From Streptomyces canus (GTDB lineage Bacteria > Actinomycetota > Actinomycetes > Streptomycetales > Streptomycetaceae): 64,000 bases of DNA. Of the stretch, positions 40,439 through 49,349 are shown in pieces. The first letter of the stretch is position 1; each line of letters begins with the position of its first letter. Below the pieces are notes generated by a model. That model was given only the letters and a program-made list of their open reading frames with translations, was not told the origin of the DNA and did not search any database. The position numbers and the translations under genes were made by a program. The DNA lies in assembly GCF_030816965.1 (NCBI RefSeq), contig NZ_JAUSYQ010000002.1:1178001-1242000 (forward strand), given 5' to 3'.

Positions 40439-40581
40439 GCACTGCCGTCGCCATCACCGCGATCATCGCCGCGCTCCTCCTCGCCAACAGCATCGTCACC
40501 GCCATCCGCGACGTCGCCAAAGCCAAGCACCAAACCTGCCGCCACTGCGGCCGCGACAAGAACAAGGAGAACAGCGCATGA
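40435..40581 (+). CDS. Small membrane protein with CxxC tail, 48 residues
   Basis: TM helix AVAITAIIAALLLANSIVTA followed by a basic cytoplasmic tail with CRHCGRDKNKE. Overlaps neighbours by 4 bp on both sides. Unknown role. Confidence 0.6.
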   Translation: MSTAVAITAIIAALLLANSIVTAIRDVAKAKHQTCRHCGRDKNKENSA

Positions 40582-41660
40582 AGGTCCTCGTCACAGGCGG
40601 CGCCGGATTCATCGGCACCTGGATCAGGCGCGAACTCACCGCGCGCGGCCACAGCATCCTCATCCTCGACCACCAGGACCGGCGCCAGCACCTCGCCGAC
40701 GGGGAGGAGTTCTTCCTCGGCGACGTCCGCGACGCCACGGCGGTGACGGAGGCCGCCGCGCACGTCGACGGGATCATCCACCTCGCCGCCGTCCTCGGCA
40801 CCCAGGAGACCATCAGCAACCCCCGCCCGAGTGCGGAAACGAACATCCTCGGCTCGCTGAACGTCTTCGAGGCCGCCACCCAGTACGGGCTCCCGGTCGC
40901 CTACGCCGGAGTCGGCAACCACGCCATGCGGCTCATCGGAACCGGCTGCTACACCATCACCAAGTCGGCCGCCGAAGACCTCGCCCGCATGTACAACCTC
41001 TACCGCGACGGCGGGCAGATCACCATCGTCCGCCCCGTCAACGCCTACGGACCCGGACAGTCCGTCGCGCAGCCCTTCGGGACCTCCAAGGTGAGGAAGA
41101 TCCTCCCCGCGCTGAGTTGCCGCGCCCTGACCGGCGCGCCCATCGAGGTGTACGGCGACGGCACCCAGATCAGCGACTGCGTGTACGTCGCTGACGTCGC
41201 CCGCACATTCGTCACCGCACTGGAGCACACCGCAGTCAACGGACCCACCGAACGCCCCGTCGAGGTCGGCCCGCTCACCTCGGTCACCGTCAACGACATC
41301 GCCCGCCTCGTCGCCGAATACGCCGCCAACGTCACAGGCCGGGAACCGGTGGGGATCAAGCACCTGCCGATGCGGCCGGGTGAGGTCCCGAACGCGGTCG
41401 TCTCCTCCGACACGTCCACGCTGGCGCAGATCGGGATGGCGGCCGCCGACTTCGTACCCCTCGACGAAGGCATCCGACGCACCGTTGACTACTACAACAC
41501 CGAGTGGCTGCCTGGGTATCTGGAGCAGAGCGTCCCGTACAGCAGCGGCGGTGTGGTGCAGCCGGGGAACATCTCGATCAACCTCAAGCCGGGCGAACGC
41601 ATCCTGACTGCGGCCGACCTGGCCCGCGTCGTGGCACGCGATCTGCGTCGTCAGGCCTGA
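40578..41660 (+). CDS. NAD-dependent sugar-nucleotide epimerase/dehydratase (SDR)
   Basis: Extended short-chain dehydrogenase, 360 residues. The NAD-binding Rossmann motif is TGGAGFIG (5-12), an HLAAV segment follows, the catalytic YxxxK is YTITK, and VRPVNAYGPGQ plus GDGTQISDCVYVADVA are the C-terminal substrate-side motifs typical of UDP-/dTDP-sugar epimerases. It should modify a nucleotide sugar used by the glycosyltransferases downstream. The C-terminal 60 residues extend past the usual family end (GGVVQPGNISINLKPGERIL). RBS AAGGAGA before the ATG. Confidence 0.88.
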   Translation: MKVLVTGGAGFIGTWIRRELTARGHSILILDHQDRRQHLADGEEFFLGDVRDATAVTEAAAHVDGIIHLAAVLGTQETISNPRPSAETNILGSLNVFEAATQYGLPVAYAGVGNHAMRLIGTGCYTITKSAAEDLARMYNLYRDGGQITIVRPVNAYGPGQSVAQPFGTSKVRKILPALSCRALTGAPIEVYGDGTQISDCVYVADVARTFVTALEHTAVNGPTERPVEVGPLTSVTVNDIARLVAEYAANVTGREPVGIKHLPMRPGEVPNAVVSSDTSTLAQIGMAAADFVPLDEGIRRTVDYYNTEWLPGYLEQSVPYSSGGVVQPGNISINLKPGERILTAADLARVVARDLRRQA

Positions 41661-41669
41661 GGCGGCGTC

Positions 41670-41900
41670 ATGACCGAGTCGATCGCCCGCCCCCCATACG
41701 GCCACGCCCTCGCCGAGATCAACACCACCGCCGAGGCCCTCCGCGGCATCGAAGCCCTCCCCGACGGACGCCCCCGAGACCTCGACGGCCCCACCACCAT
41801 CGGTGCACTCACCGTCCGCTCCAACCTCGCCATCGCTTCCGCGCTACTCGCGGTCGCCGACGCCCTGCGCGACTCAGCCCCGAACGCTCAGGAGCGCTGA
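41670..41900 (+). CDS. Hypothetical protein, 76 residues
   Basis: Includes YGHALAEINTTAEALRGIEA and TVRSNLAIASALLAVADALR, suggesting a helical protein. No family recognised. Sits between the epimerase and a glycosyltransferase in the same tightly packed operon. Confidence 0.6.
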   Translation: MTESIARPPYGHALAEINTTAEALRGIEALPDGRPRDLDGPTTIGALTVRSNLAIASALLAVADALRDSAPNAQER

Positions 41901-41901
41901 C

Positions 41902-42915
41902 GTGCGCGCCCACTTCTGGTCGGCCGACACGGCAGGGTCGTCTCTGTACAGGGCGATCCTGCCCGGGATGAGCCTGCAATGGCTCGGCCACAACGTGTCC
42001 GGCGGGATGCGGCTCCCCCAGGACTGGCCCGCGCTCGACACGGTCGTCGGCTGCCGGGTCGCCAAGCGCGAGCCGTCCCTCATGTGGCACAAGCTGAAGG
42101 AGCAGGGGAAGCGGCTCGTCCTCGACCTCGACGACGACTACTTCCACATCGACCGCAGCAACCAGGAAGCCCGCCGCGTCTGGGACACGGACATGCTCGG
42201 CAGGCTCGTCGCCAACATGCAGGTAGCCGACCTCGTCACCTGCTGCTCCGAACCCCTCGCCGCCGTCCTTCGCGACTACGCCGAGGACGTGCGAGTCGTC
42301 CCGAACGGCCTGCCCGCTCAGTACCTCGGCACGCCCCGCGACTACGAGGCCGCGGACCGACCTCTGTCGGTCGGATGGGCTGGCACGTCGTCCACCGTCG
42401 CCGAGCTCCCCGAAGCCGTCCGCGCCCTGAACCGGATCGCCCAGTACTCGCGGGCGGGTGGCGGGGTGCAGGTGCGGATCGTCGGCATCGGCCCGGAGCG
42501 TGCTATGTCCCTCGGGCTGCGGGGCCGGCGGGTCGGCGCACTGGGCTGGGTGGAACGGTTCGAGCATTACATGCAGGCGGTCGGCGAGTGGGACGTGTGG
42601 GTGGCGCCGTACCGGGACATCCCGTTCAACCAGGCAAAGTTCCCGACGAAGTTCTTGGAGGCGTCCATCCTCGGCATTCCGCTGATCGCCTCCGACATCG
42701 AGCCGTACCGGCGGGTGATCCGGCATGGGGAGAACGGGTTCCTCGTCCGGCATGAGCACGAGTGGGGCCGGTACTTGAAGCGGCTCGCAGACGACCCCGG
42801 GCTGCGGCAGCGGGTCGGGATGACCGCACGCGGAGAAGCCTCCGGCAGCATCATGCAGGCGCTGCACGTGCAGTGGCAGGACGCGCTTGCCGCGCCCGTG
42901 GGGGTGGCGGCGTGA
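41902..42915 (+). CDS. Glycosyltransferase, GT4-like (GT-B fold)
   Basis: 337 residues of the GT-B group. Asp-rich turn LVLDLDDDYFHIDRSN, then the mid-part VRVVPNGLPAQYLG, the second-domain start PLSVGWAGTSSTVAELPEAV, and the C-terminal nucleotide-sugar site KFPTKFLEASILGIPLIASD with IRHGENGFLVRHEHEWGRYL. The E in KFLEA equals the ExxxxxE-type site. It transfers a sugar from an activated donor. Acceptor could be a phage structural protein or a host surface polymer. GTG at 41902 follows GGAGCG. Confidence 0.83.
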   Translation: MRAHFWSADTAGSSLYRAILPGMSLQWLGHNVSGGMRLPQDWPALDTVVGCRVAKREPSLMWHKLKEQGKRLVLDLDDDYFHIDRSNQEARRVWDTDMLGRLVANMQVADLVTCCSEPLAAVLRDYAEDVRVVPNGLPAQYLGTPRDYEAADRPLSVGWAGTSSTVAELPEAVRALNRIAQYSRAGGGVQVRIVGIGPERAMSLGLRGRRVGALGWVERFEHYMQAVGEWDVWVAPYRDIPFNQAKFPTKFLEASILGIPLIASDIEPYRRVIRHGENGFLVRHEHEWGRYLKRLADDPGLRQRVGMTARGEASGSIMQALHVQWQDALAAPVGVAA

Positions 42916-43265
42916 GCGGGCTGGTGGAGTTCCTGCGGGCGCGGCTCGACGAGGATGAGGCGACGGCGCTCGAAGCCCCGAAGGGGCCGTGGCATATCGG
43001 GAACGCTATTGATCCGACGGAGCCGTGCGACCTGCGCACTTTCCCGGATGTCCGCATGGTGGCCGACGGGCTTAACTGGCTGGTCGCCGAGCACATCGCC
43101 CGTCATAACCCGGCCCGCATCCTCGTCGAGGTCGAAGCCAAGCGGCGGATCGTCGACGACGCATGGGGTGGCCCGGACCATCAGGACATGTGGGAGCACC
43201 ACATTCGCTTGCTCGCCCTGCCCTACGCCAGCCACCCCGACTACCGCGAGGAGTGGAAGCCGTGA
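42912..43265 (+). CDS. DUF6221 family protein (copy 2)
   Basis: 117 residues, opening SGLVEFLRARLDEDEATALE and closing LLALPYASHPDYREEWKP, the same ends as the 31043-31453 copy. Function unknown. The start overlaps the glycosyltransferase stop (GTGA). Confidence 0.85.
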   Translation: MSGLVEFLRARLDEDEATALEAPKGPWHIGNAIDPTEPCDLRTFPDVRMVADGLNWLVAEHIARHNPARILVEVEAKRRIVDDAWGGPDHQDMWEHHIRLLALPYASHPDYREEWKP

Positions 43266-43528
43266 CCGATCCCTTCGACGCGCTGGGAGACCTGCTCCGC
43301 CAGCGACAGCAGGAGCGGGGCCTCACCGAGTTCTTCAGGGTAGGTGAGCTCGTCCGCTTCCCGCTCGGCGTGCACTGGAACCGGGAACGGGACTACCGGA
43401 TTAAGACCATCTACAACAACGGCTTCGAGGTCGAGTGCGACGGCCACGTGTACCCGCATACCGATGCAGACGTGCTGCGGCTCGGCATGACCCACTCGCC
43501 CACCTTGCAGGTAAGGCAGCGGCCGTGA
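43262..43528 (+). CDS. Hypothetical protein, 88 residues
   Basis: Contains FFRVGELVRFPLGVHWNRER and a GHVYPHTDADVLRLG segment, a small beta-rich domain possibly SH3-like. Not recognised. Overlaps both neighbours by 4 bp. Confidence 0.6.
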   Translation: MTDPFDALGDLLRQRQQERGLTEFFRVGELVRFPLGVHWNRERDYRIKTIYNNGFEVECDGHVYPHTDADVLRLGMTHSPTLQVRQRP

Positions 43529-43710
43529 CCGGCCCCGAGCACTACCGCGAAGGTGAGCACCTCCTCGGCCGCTGCCTCGAATTCGGGCACGGCGAGCAGC
43601 GGCAAGCCCTCGCCGTCGAAGCGACCGCGCACTTCCTCGCCGCGCTCGCCGCCCTGCACGCGGCCAATACGCAACCCGACAGCATCACTTGGCAGGAGGC
43701 CACACAGTGA
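43525..43710 (+). CDS. Hypothetical protein, 61 residues
   Basis: Helical: EHYREGEHLLGRCLEFGHGE, then QALAVEATAHFLAALAALHA. This pattern is common in small actinophage proteins. Not assigned. Confidence 0.6.
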   Translation: MTGPEHYREGEHLLGRCLEFGHGEQRQALAVEATAHFLAALAALHAANTQPDSITWQEATQ

Positions 43711-44573
43711 TCGACGGCAGAAGAGTGGTCGCCTGGACGCCCTATGGCCGGGTCCGGACCTACAGCATCCTGATCAAGTACCTGCAGCGGGATGTCGAGC
43801 GTGGCCTCGTCGACGAGGTATGGGCGTTCATGAACACCGACCCCACGGGCCAGGAAGACGACATCGCCTACGCGCACGAGCTCGCCGAGGCGTTCCCGTG
43901 GTTCCGGCTCAAGCACCGGCCGGAGGGCGTCAGCCTCGGGCATCTGCCGAAGCAGCGCTACACAGGCCTGGCGTACCGGTACATGACCGACCCAGACACG
44001 ATCTACCTGCGGCTCGACGACGATGTCGTCTACCTGCACGAGGACGCCGTCGAGAACCTGGTGCGCGCCCGGATTGAGATGCCCGCGCCGATCGCCGTGT
44101 TCCCGATCATCATCAACAACGCGATCTGCTCCCACTTCCTCCAGCTGTGCGGGAAGATCCCCATGGAGTGGGGAACAGTCGGCCCCTACTGCATGGACCC
44201 CACCGGCTGGGCCAACGGCCCGTTCGCCGTCAAGCTCCACGAGATGCTCATGGACCACATTGAGGCTGGCACGGTCGAAGACCTGTACCTGTACCAGGAT
44301 TTCCCGCTGCAGCCCGGCACCCAGTTCTCCGTGAGCTGCTTCGCGTCCCGCGGCGAGGACTACGCCGCCCTCCCCCAGCCCGGAGTCCTCGTCCCCGACG
44401 AGGAGGAAAGCTGGCACACGGTCCACCAGCCGCTCGCCACGGGCCGGCCGAACATCCTCCGCGGGAACTCAGTGATCAGCCACTTCAGCTTCTTCCCGCA
44501 ACATCCGTTCCTCAACGGCACGGATCTCCTGGACCGGTACCGGGAACTCGCAGACAAGGCGGTCACAGCATGA
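43707..44573 (+). CDS. Glycosyltransferase-like protein with DxD motif (GT-A type)
   Basis: 288 residues. Begins VIDGRRVVAWTPYGRVRTYS, then a YLRLDDDVVYLHED block in which the DDD serves as the metal/nucleotide-sugar DxD motif, followed by VFPIIINNAICSHFLQ and an aromatic-rich C-terminus (GNSVISHFSFFPQHPFL). This fits a GT-A-like fold, though no exact family is recognised. Last enzyme in the operon, two genes from the GT4-like enzyme. Confidence 0.7.
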   Translation: MIDGRRVVAWTPYGRVRTYSILIKYLQRDVERGLVDEVWAFMNTDPTGQEDDIAYAHELAEAFPWFRLKHRPEGVSLGHLPKQRYTGLAYRYMTDPDTIYLRLDDDVVYLHEDAVENLVRARIEMPAPIAVFPIIINNAICSHFLQLCGKIPMEWGTVGPYCMDPTGWANGPFAVKLHEMLMDHIEAGTVEDLYLYQDFPLQPGTQFSVSCFASRGEDYAALPQPGVLVPDEEESWHTVHQPLATGRPNILRGNSVISHFSFFPQHPFLNGTDLLDRYRELADKAVTA

Positions 44574-44800
44574 GTCAGCAGATCAGCATGGAAGACGCCT
44601 TCCCCACGTTCGAGAAGAAGGCCACCGAACTCTTCCGAGCCAACATGCTGCTCCAAGCCCAACTCGACGTCCAGGAACGCCAGCTCGCCGCGCTCCGTGA
44701 GGAGAATGAACGCCTCAAGCAGGGCGCGCCCGAAACGCAGGCCGGGGGCCAGGACCTCACCGCCGTGCCCCCATACCAGCCGGCCGACGAGCAGGGCTAA
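44570..44800 (+). CDS. Coiled-coil hypothetical protein, 76 residues
   Basis: FEKKATELFRANMLLQAQLD then QERQLAALREENERLKQGAP form a leucine-zipper-like coiled coil; the C-terminus is polar. Last gene of the plus-strand operon. Could be a trimerisation or scaffold element; no proof. Confidence 0.6.
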   Translation: MSQQISMEDAFPTFEKKATELFRANMLLQAQLDVQERQLAALREENERLKQGAPETQAGGQDLTAVPPYQPADEQG

Positions 44801-44877
44801 GGCCTGCGCCAGCCGAGCAGCGACCCGATCGCGATGACGCCGACCTCGATGAGCAGGATGACTTGGAACGTGTCCAT
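44797..44877 (-). CDS. Tiny membrane protein, 26 residues
   Basis: MDTFQVILLIEVGVIAIGSL then LGWRRP, preceded by GGGAGAACAGC. One TM helix. It overlaps the convergent plus-strand stop by 4 bp. Too short to assign. Confidence 0.5.
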   Translation of the reverse strand: MDTFQVILLIEVGVIAIGSLLGWRRP

Positions 44878-44889
44878 GCTGTTCTCCCT

Positions 44890-45933
44890 TCAGGCGACGC
44901 GCTCGCCGGCGAACCCGCGGCACGTGATGGTGTTGGATGCGGATGCTGCGGACCACGTGGCGCACAGCACCATGTCGTTGGCGATGGTGGTGTCCCTTGT
45001 GATCGGCGCCGAGGTGATCGGCCCGACCGGCGTGTAGGTGGTCACTGAGGTGAGGAAGTTGTGCGTGTACCGGGCCATCGGAGACCAGGTTCCCGATGCG
45101 CCCGTTGTCGCGCAGGCGAGGTAGTACTCGGCCTCCCAGGAGCCGTCGGTGGCGCCGGAGCGGACGGTGACCGCTGGGAACGTCACCATCGTCACCCCGG
45201 ACGTCCCGCCGAGCTTGCACACGAATGTGATCGTCGGCGTGCCCGTCACACCCAGCGTCCCCCATGCCCGAATCCGGTACACCGCGCCGGCGATCGCGTC
45301 GGCGGCGGGGATGGTGTAGGTGGCGATCGCGGTCTGCGTGACCGTGTTCGCGACCGTGGCGGCTGCGGACAGGACCGGCCGGGTCGTCGCGGAGCCGATG
45401 GTGAGGGCGGCGTTGGTGCCTGCGAGGGCGAGGCGTCCGGCTGCGGCGCGGCTGAGGGTGGTGTCGGCTGCGGTGGAGCCGCCTGGGCCCCAGGTGTGGG
45501 CGCCGTCGGCTTCGAGGAGGAAGCGGGAGACGGTGTCGCCGGTGACGCGGGTGGAGAGGATGTCGTCGGTGGATGCGGTGGTGAGGACGGCGAAGCTGGC
45601 GGTGGATCCGCTGGCTCCGACGTTGATCTGCTTGCCCTGGGAGATCTTCAGGTTGTTGTTGAAGGTGCCGCTGGAGTTGGGGATTTCGACCCAGGATGCG
45701 CTGGCGGGTGCGGTGCCGTTGGAGAAGTAGGTGCGGTAGCTGGTGTCGGACTCGGCAATCGGCTTGCCCGAGTACGGGGACGACGGCCGCGTCGATGAGG
45801 TGACGACCTGGAAGCCCGCAGCAGCGTCCAGCTTGTCGAGGTTCTGGCCGATGTCTTGGGTGTAGGAGACGAGTTCGGAGCCATCGGACTTGGACTTGTA
45901 CAGGCCCAGCCTGGTGGTGGACGGATCAGGCAC
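44890..45933 (-). CDS. Probable phage tail fibre/tip protein, 347 residues
   Basis: N-terminus VPDPSTTRLGLYKSKSDGSE then VSYTQDIGQNLDKLDAA is typical of actinophage tail-tip proteins. The middle is Ser/Thr/Gly-rich beta structure; the last half (TVANTVTQTAIATYTIPAAD, RIRAWGTLGVTGTPTITF) is like C-terminal receptor-facing domains. GTG at 45933 overlaps the preceding gene. Receptor-binding is inferred from gene order. Confidence 0.7.
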   Translation of the reverse strand: MPDPSTTRLGLYKSKSDGSELVSYTQDIGQNLDKLDAAAGFQVVTSSTRPSSPYSGKPIAESDTSYRTYFSNGTAPASASWVEIPNSSGTFNNNLKISQGKQINVGASGSTASFAVLTTASTDDILSTRVTGDTVSRFLLEADGAHTWGPGGSTAADTTLSRAAAGRLALAGTNAALTIGSATTRPVLSAAATVANTVTQTAIATYTIPAADAIAGAVYRIRAWGTLGVTGTPTITFVCKLGGTSGVTMVTFPAVTVRSGATDGSWEAEYYLACATTGASGTWSPMARYTHNFLTSVTTYTPVGPITSAPITRDTTIANDMVLCATWSAASASNTITCRGFAGERVA

Positions 45934-46468
45934 GGGGGGCCTCCAGGTAGGTGGTAACAGGGACGGGCAGGCCCCCGTACAGGCGGTTCCAGCGGTTGAC
46001 GTCCACGGCCTCACGCTTGGCGCGGACGCGGTCGGGATCCATGCGGTGGTTGCTGTAGACGTGCGGCAGCAGGCCGTCCGGGTCGGTGACCCGCACCCGG
46101 TCCGTCTTCACCGCGGCAATCCGGGAGCGGTGCGCTTCCCGAGCGTCCCTCGTGGACGTGGCCTGCTGCAGGGTCGGCCCGTGCCGATCCTGCGCCTTCG
46201 CGGCCACCACAGCCTTGACGGGGGGCGCCTTCACGGACTGCGGCAGGGCGGGCGCCGCGGTCTCCTGGTAGGGCTCGTGGAGGATGACATCGAGGATCTC
46301 CGCCGGGTCCGTGAGCCCGTACTCGGCGGCCCGCCACTCGAAGGCGACTTGCGGGATGGCGTGCTGATATCGGACGTCGCCGGGGCGCACGGTGACGACA
46401 AGCCACCCTTCGACGCCGGGGCTGATCTCGCCCGCCAACACGTCTGCGATCTTGTATTCGTCTGGCAT
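45926..46468 (-). CDS. Phage minor structural or assembly protein, 180 residues
   Basis: Starts MPDEYKIADVLAGEISPGVE, followed by TVRPGDVRYQHAIPQVAFEW, and a basic, Arg/Lys-rich C-terminal half (RDAREAHRSRIAAVKTDRVR). No fold recognised. GGAGG precedes the ATG. Coupled between the two tail-tip genes. Confidence 0.6.
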   Translation of the reverse strand: MPDEYKIADVLAGEISPGVEGWLVVTVRPGDVRYQHAIPQVAFEWRAAEYGLTDPAEILDVILHEPYQETAAPALPQSVKAPPVKAVVAAKAQDRHGPTLQQATSTRDAREAHRSRIAAVKTDRVRVTDPDGLLPHVYSNHRMDPDRVRAKREAVDVNRWNRLYGGLPVPVTTYLEAPRA

Positions 46469-46469
46469 G

Positions 46470-49343
46470 TCACATCCTCCAGCACCAGAATTGGACGGCC
46501 GATGCGCCGGTGGTACCGATCGCGTAGTCGAGGCCCGCGCTTGTCGTGGTGGGGGTGGCCGACATGTACACGTAGTTGGCGGGGCTGTCGCGGATCGTCG
46601 CCACCGGGTACATGGGGCTGTCCATGGTGGGCCCCCACGTGACGACCGTTCCGGCCACGGCGGAGGCGTTGTTGATGTTGCCGGTGAACAAACCGTCATT
46701 GGAGGCGGCAGCGCTGTAGTTCGCCCACAGGCCAACATGCCGGGTGCGCCCGGTGGTGAAGTCGAAGTACTGGCCGTTGGTAGTGTCGTCCCAGTTCCAT
46801 CCCACCCGCCCCCTGACCGGGTCGGCGTAGAACTTGCCGCCAGCCGTTCCGCCGGTCTCGAAACCAGAGGTGTAGAGGCCATACGTTGCGATGGCGTAGC
46901 CGCCGTGTACGAACTGTCCGGTCGCTGTGACGGCTTCCATGCGGGCGCCGCCGGTGGAGGTGAGGTAGACGCGGGAGACGGTTTGGGTTCCGCTGCCGTC
47001 GTCGTAGGGGGAGCTGTTCATGCCGAGGCTGACGTCGGTGCCGGCGGACAGGGCGTTGATGTAGCCGTAGTCGGTGCCGGTGTTGGCGTACCAGCGGATC
47101 TCGGGCAGGAAGGTGCTGGTTGGGTTGATCTCGATGCGCTTGCCCGAGGTGCCGGACTTCAGTTGGCCGATGATGGATACGGAGCCGTCGGCTGCGGCGA
47201 TGGACACTGTCTGGGTGCCTGCGTCGTTCCAGGCGCCGATGCCGCCGCTGTTGAGCTCGACGCGGGCTCCGGTGTCGGCGGTTTTGATGCGGGCGCCGAC
47301 GATCCAGTCCGCGTTGATCTGCCCTGCGGTGACTTTGGAGACGGTCAGGTCGGAGATGTGCGCGTCGTCGATGAGGAGGGCGGTCGCGGAGGCGGCGTCG
47401 GACGGTCCGGACTTGTTGCCGGTCTTGTCGACGGCGACGACCCGCACGTAGCGGGCCGACAGCTCCTCGATCTGCGCGGTGAACACGACGGGGATCTGCG
47501 CCTGGATCATCCCCGCGTTCGCGACCGCTTTCCCCTTCAAGGTGGTCGTGTCCGGGGTGAAGCCGGGCTCGTAGGAGACGTGAATCTCCAGATGATCCAG
47601 ATCGGATTCGAGATTGAACGTCCCGCCCGAGCTCTTGCCGAGCGTGTGCGTCACCTGCACCGCGATCCGCGACCCGGCCACCGACGGCGCAGCCGGAGTC
47701 GACGGCGGAATGTTGTCGGTGGACGCCACGAACGTCGTCACCGACGACCAGGCGCCGGTGTTGCCGGTCTTGTCGACGGCGCGGATCTGGATGTCGTAGC
47801 CGATACCCGGGGACAGGTCCTGCAGTTGGGCGGTGGTGGAGTCCCATGGGACGACCATGGTTGACCATTTGCCGGTGGGTGCGGCGAACGGCTGCGCCCA
47901 GATCTGAAGATCCTGCCAGCGGACTTGGGCGACGGCCGCCCACGTCGCCGGATAGATCATGTCCGTGTCGACGGCGTACCGGATCTCGTAGTGATCCCCG
48001 TCGAGGATGGTGGAGCCGTCGACGTTGTTCGGGGCGTTCCACGAGATGACGACACGGGCCCGGGTGAAGCCGCGGTTGTCGAGGTACGCGACCCCGGTGA
48101 ACGGCTCAATCAGCGTCGGCTGGCCCGGCACGCTCGTGTCCGCGTTGGGACGCGAGCCCACCGGCTCCAATGACGAGTTCGTGAGCTGCCGGGAGAAGTC
48201 GCCGACCGTGACCGTGCTCGTCGAATCGGTCTCCCACTCGACGTACTGGGTGAGGTCGATCCACGTGCCGGCTGCGGTGCGGTAGGCGACGGTGTACTGG
48301 TCGGTTATCGACCACTGGGTTTCGGTGACCTGGAGTTTGATCGGGTTGATGCGTTGACCGCGGAACGTGATCTCCGTCGACGTGTCGATCAGTCCGGAGT
48401 CCGGGTCGTACACCCACACCCGGTCCCCCACAACGAAGCTGCCGTGCACGTCGTAGTCCGACGTGGACAGCTGGAGTGCGTTCCGCGTTGACGTGAACTG
48501 CGACAGTGCCAGCTGCGCGCGCGTCGCCGCGTTCGTAGTCGCCGTATCCGACTCTGACACGAGCCGGGTGAGCTTCACGGCGTTGCCGTGAATGTCCTTG
48601 TAGCTGGTGGCCGGGGAGATGTCCGCCGCACCGGTGGCGATGCTCGTGCCCTCGCCCTCCGCGAGCAGGACCACGCGCGTGCTGTAGTCCTCGACGTCCC
48701 GGGTGACGTCCACGCTGCCCGGGAGGGCGCGCATCGCCATGTCCTCGCCGGCGTCCTTGGTGGTGATGACGCACGTCGGGTTGGTGACGAACAGGCTGCT
48801 GTCGGGGCCGGCGTCGAGGGTGCCGTTGCCATTGACCCGCCACGACACCGGAACCGAGGTGGTGGACATGGTTTCGCACACGTAGCTGATCGCGGCACGC
48901 GGCGACTCGTACTGGTGCCGTCCGCTGTACGTGCCGGTGACGCTGTAGAGGGTGCCTGCGGTGACGGCTCCGGAGGCGGGGAGGAGCATGGTGATGGCTG
49001 TAGCGAAGCTGGCGGAGGCGGGTTCGACGGCGTTCTCGTACACCGACCCTTTGCCGTCTTCGTCGCCGAGCCAGAACGCCATGCCGACGCCGCCGATGGC
49101 CAGGTCGTCTTGGGGAGCGCTGGTGCGGCCGTCGTCGCCGATCGTTTTGGTGCGGAGGACGCCGACGTAGCGGGCCACGTCGCGGGCGAGCAGGTTGTCG
49201 CCGTACTGGGCGGGGTCCAACCGGCCGGGGATGATCGCGACGTGCCCGAAGTAGTCGAGGGCGTCGAGGACGTCGCGGGGGGTCTGCGGGAGGAGCTTGA
49301 TCTCCCACTGGCCGAGGGCTTTGAGGACCTCCTGAACAGCCAC
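46470..49343 (-). CDS. Large phage tail/tip protein with fibronectin III-like domains
   Basis: 957 residues. N-terminal part resembles siphophage minor-tail/tip proteins (PQTPRDVLDALDYFGHVAII...). A TMDS-like central region leads to two FnIII-like repeats (from about residue 420: RVVISWNAPNNVDGS..., NIPPSTPAAPSVAG...), then a region with VSKVTAGQINADWIVGARIK typical of central-fibre/host-specificity proteins, and a beta-rich C-terminus. The probable central tip fibre. GTG start 7 bp downstream of the preceding stop. Confidence 0.8.
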   Translation of the reverse strand: MAVQEVLKALGQWEIKLLPQTPRDVLDALDYFGHVAIIPGRLDPAQYGDNLLARDVARYVGVLRTKTIGDDGRTSAPQDDLAIGGVGMAFWLGDEDGKGSVYENAVEPASASFATAITMLLPASGAVTAGTLYSVTGTYSGRHQYESPRAAISYVCETMSTTSVPVSWRVNGNGTLDAGPDSSLFVTNPTCVITTKDAGEDMAMRALPGSVDVTRDVEDYSTRVVLLAEGEGTSIATGAADISPATSYKDIHGNAVKLTRLVSESDTATTNAATRAQLALSQFTSTRNALQLSTSDYDVHGSFVVGDRVWVYDPDSGLIDTSTEITFRGQRINPIKLQVTETQWSITDQYTVAYRTAAGTWIDLTQYVEWETDSTSTVTVGDFSRQLTNSSLEPVGSRPNADTSVPGQPTLIEPFTGVAYLDNRGFTRARVVISWNAPNNVDGSTILDGDHYEIRYAVDTDMIYPATWAAVAQVRWQDLQIWAQPFAAPTGKWSTMVVPWDSTTAQLQDLSPGIGYDIQIRAVDKTGNTGAWSSVTTFVASTDNIPPSTPAAPSVAGSRIAVQVTHTLGKSSGGTFNLESDLDHLEIHVSYEPGFTPDTTTLKGKAVANAGMIQAQIPVVFTAQIEELSARYVRVVAVDKTGNKSGPSDAASATALLIDDAHISDLTVSKVTAGQINADWIVGARIKTADTGARVELNSGGIGAWNDAGTQTVSIAAADGSVSIIGQLKSGTSGKRIEINPTSTFLPEIRWYANTGTDYGYINALSAGTDVSLGMNSSPYDDGSGTQTVSRVYLTSTGGARMEAVTATGQFVHGGYAIATYGLYTSGFETGGTAGGKFYADPVRGRVGWNWDDTTNGQYFDFTTGRTRHVGLWANYSAAASNDGLFTGNINNASAVAGTVVTWGPTMDSPMYPVATIRDSPANYVYMSATPTTTSAGLDYAIGTTGASAVQFWCWRM

Positions 49344-49349
49344 AGGCCG

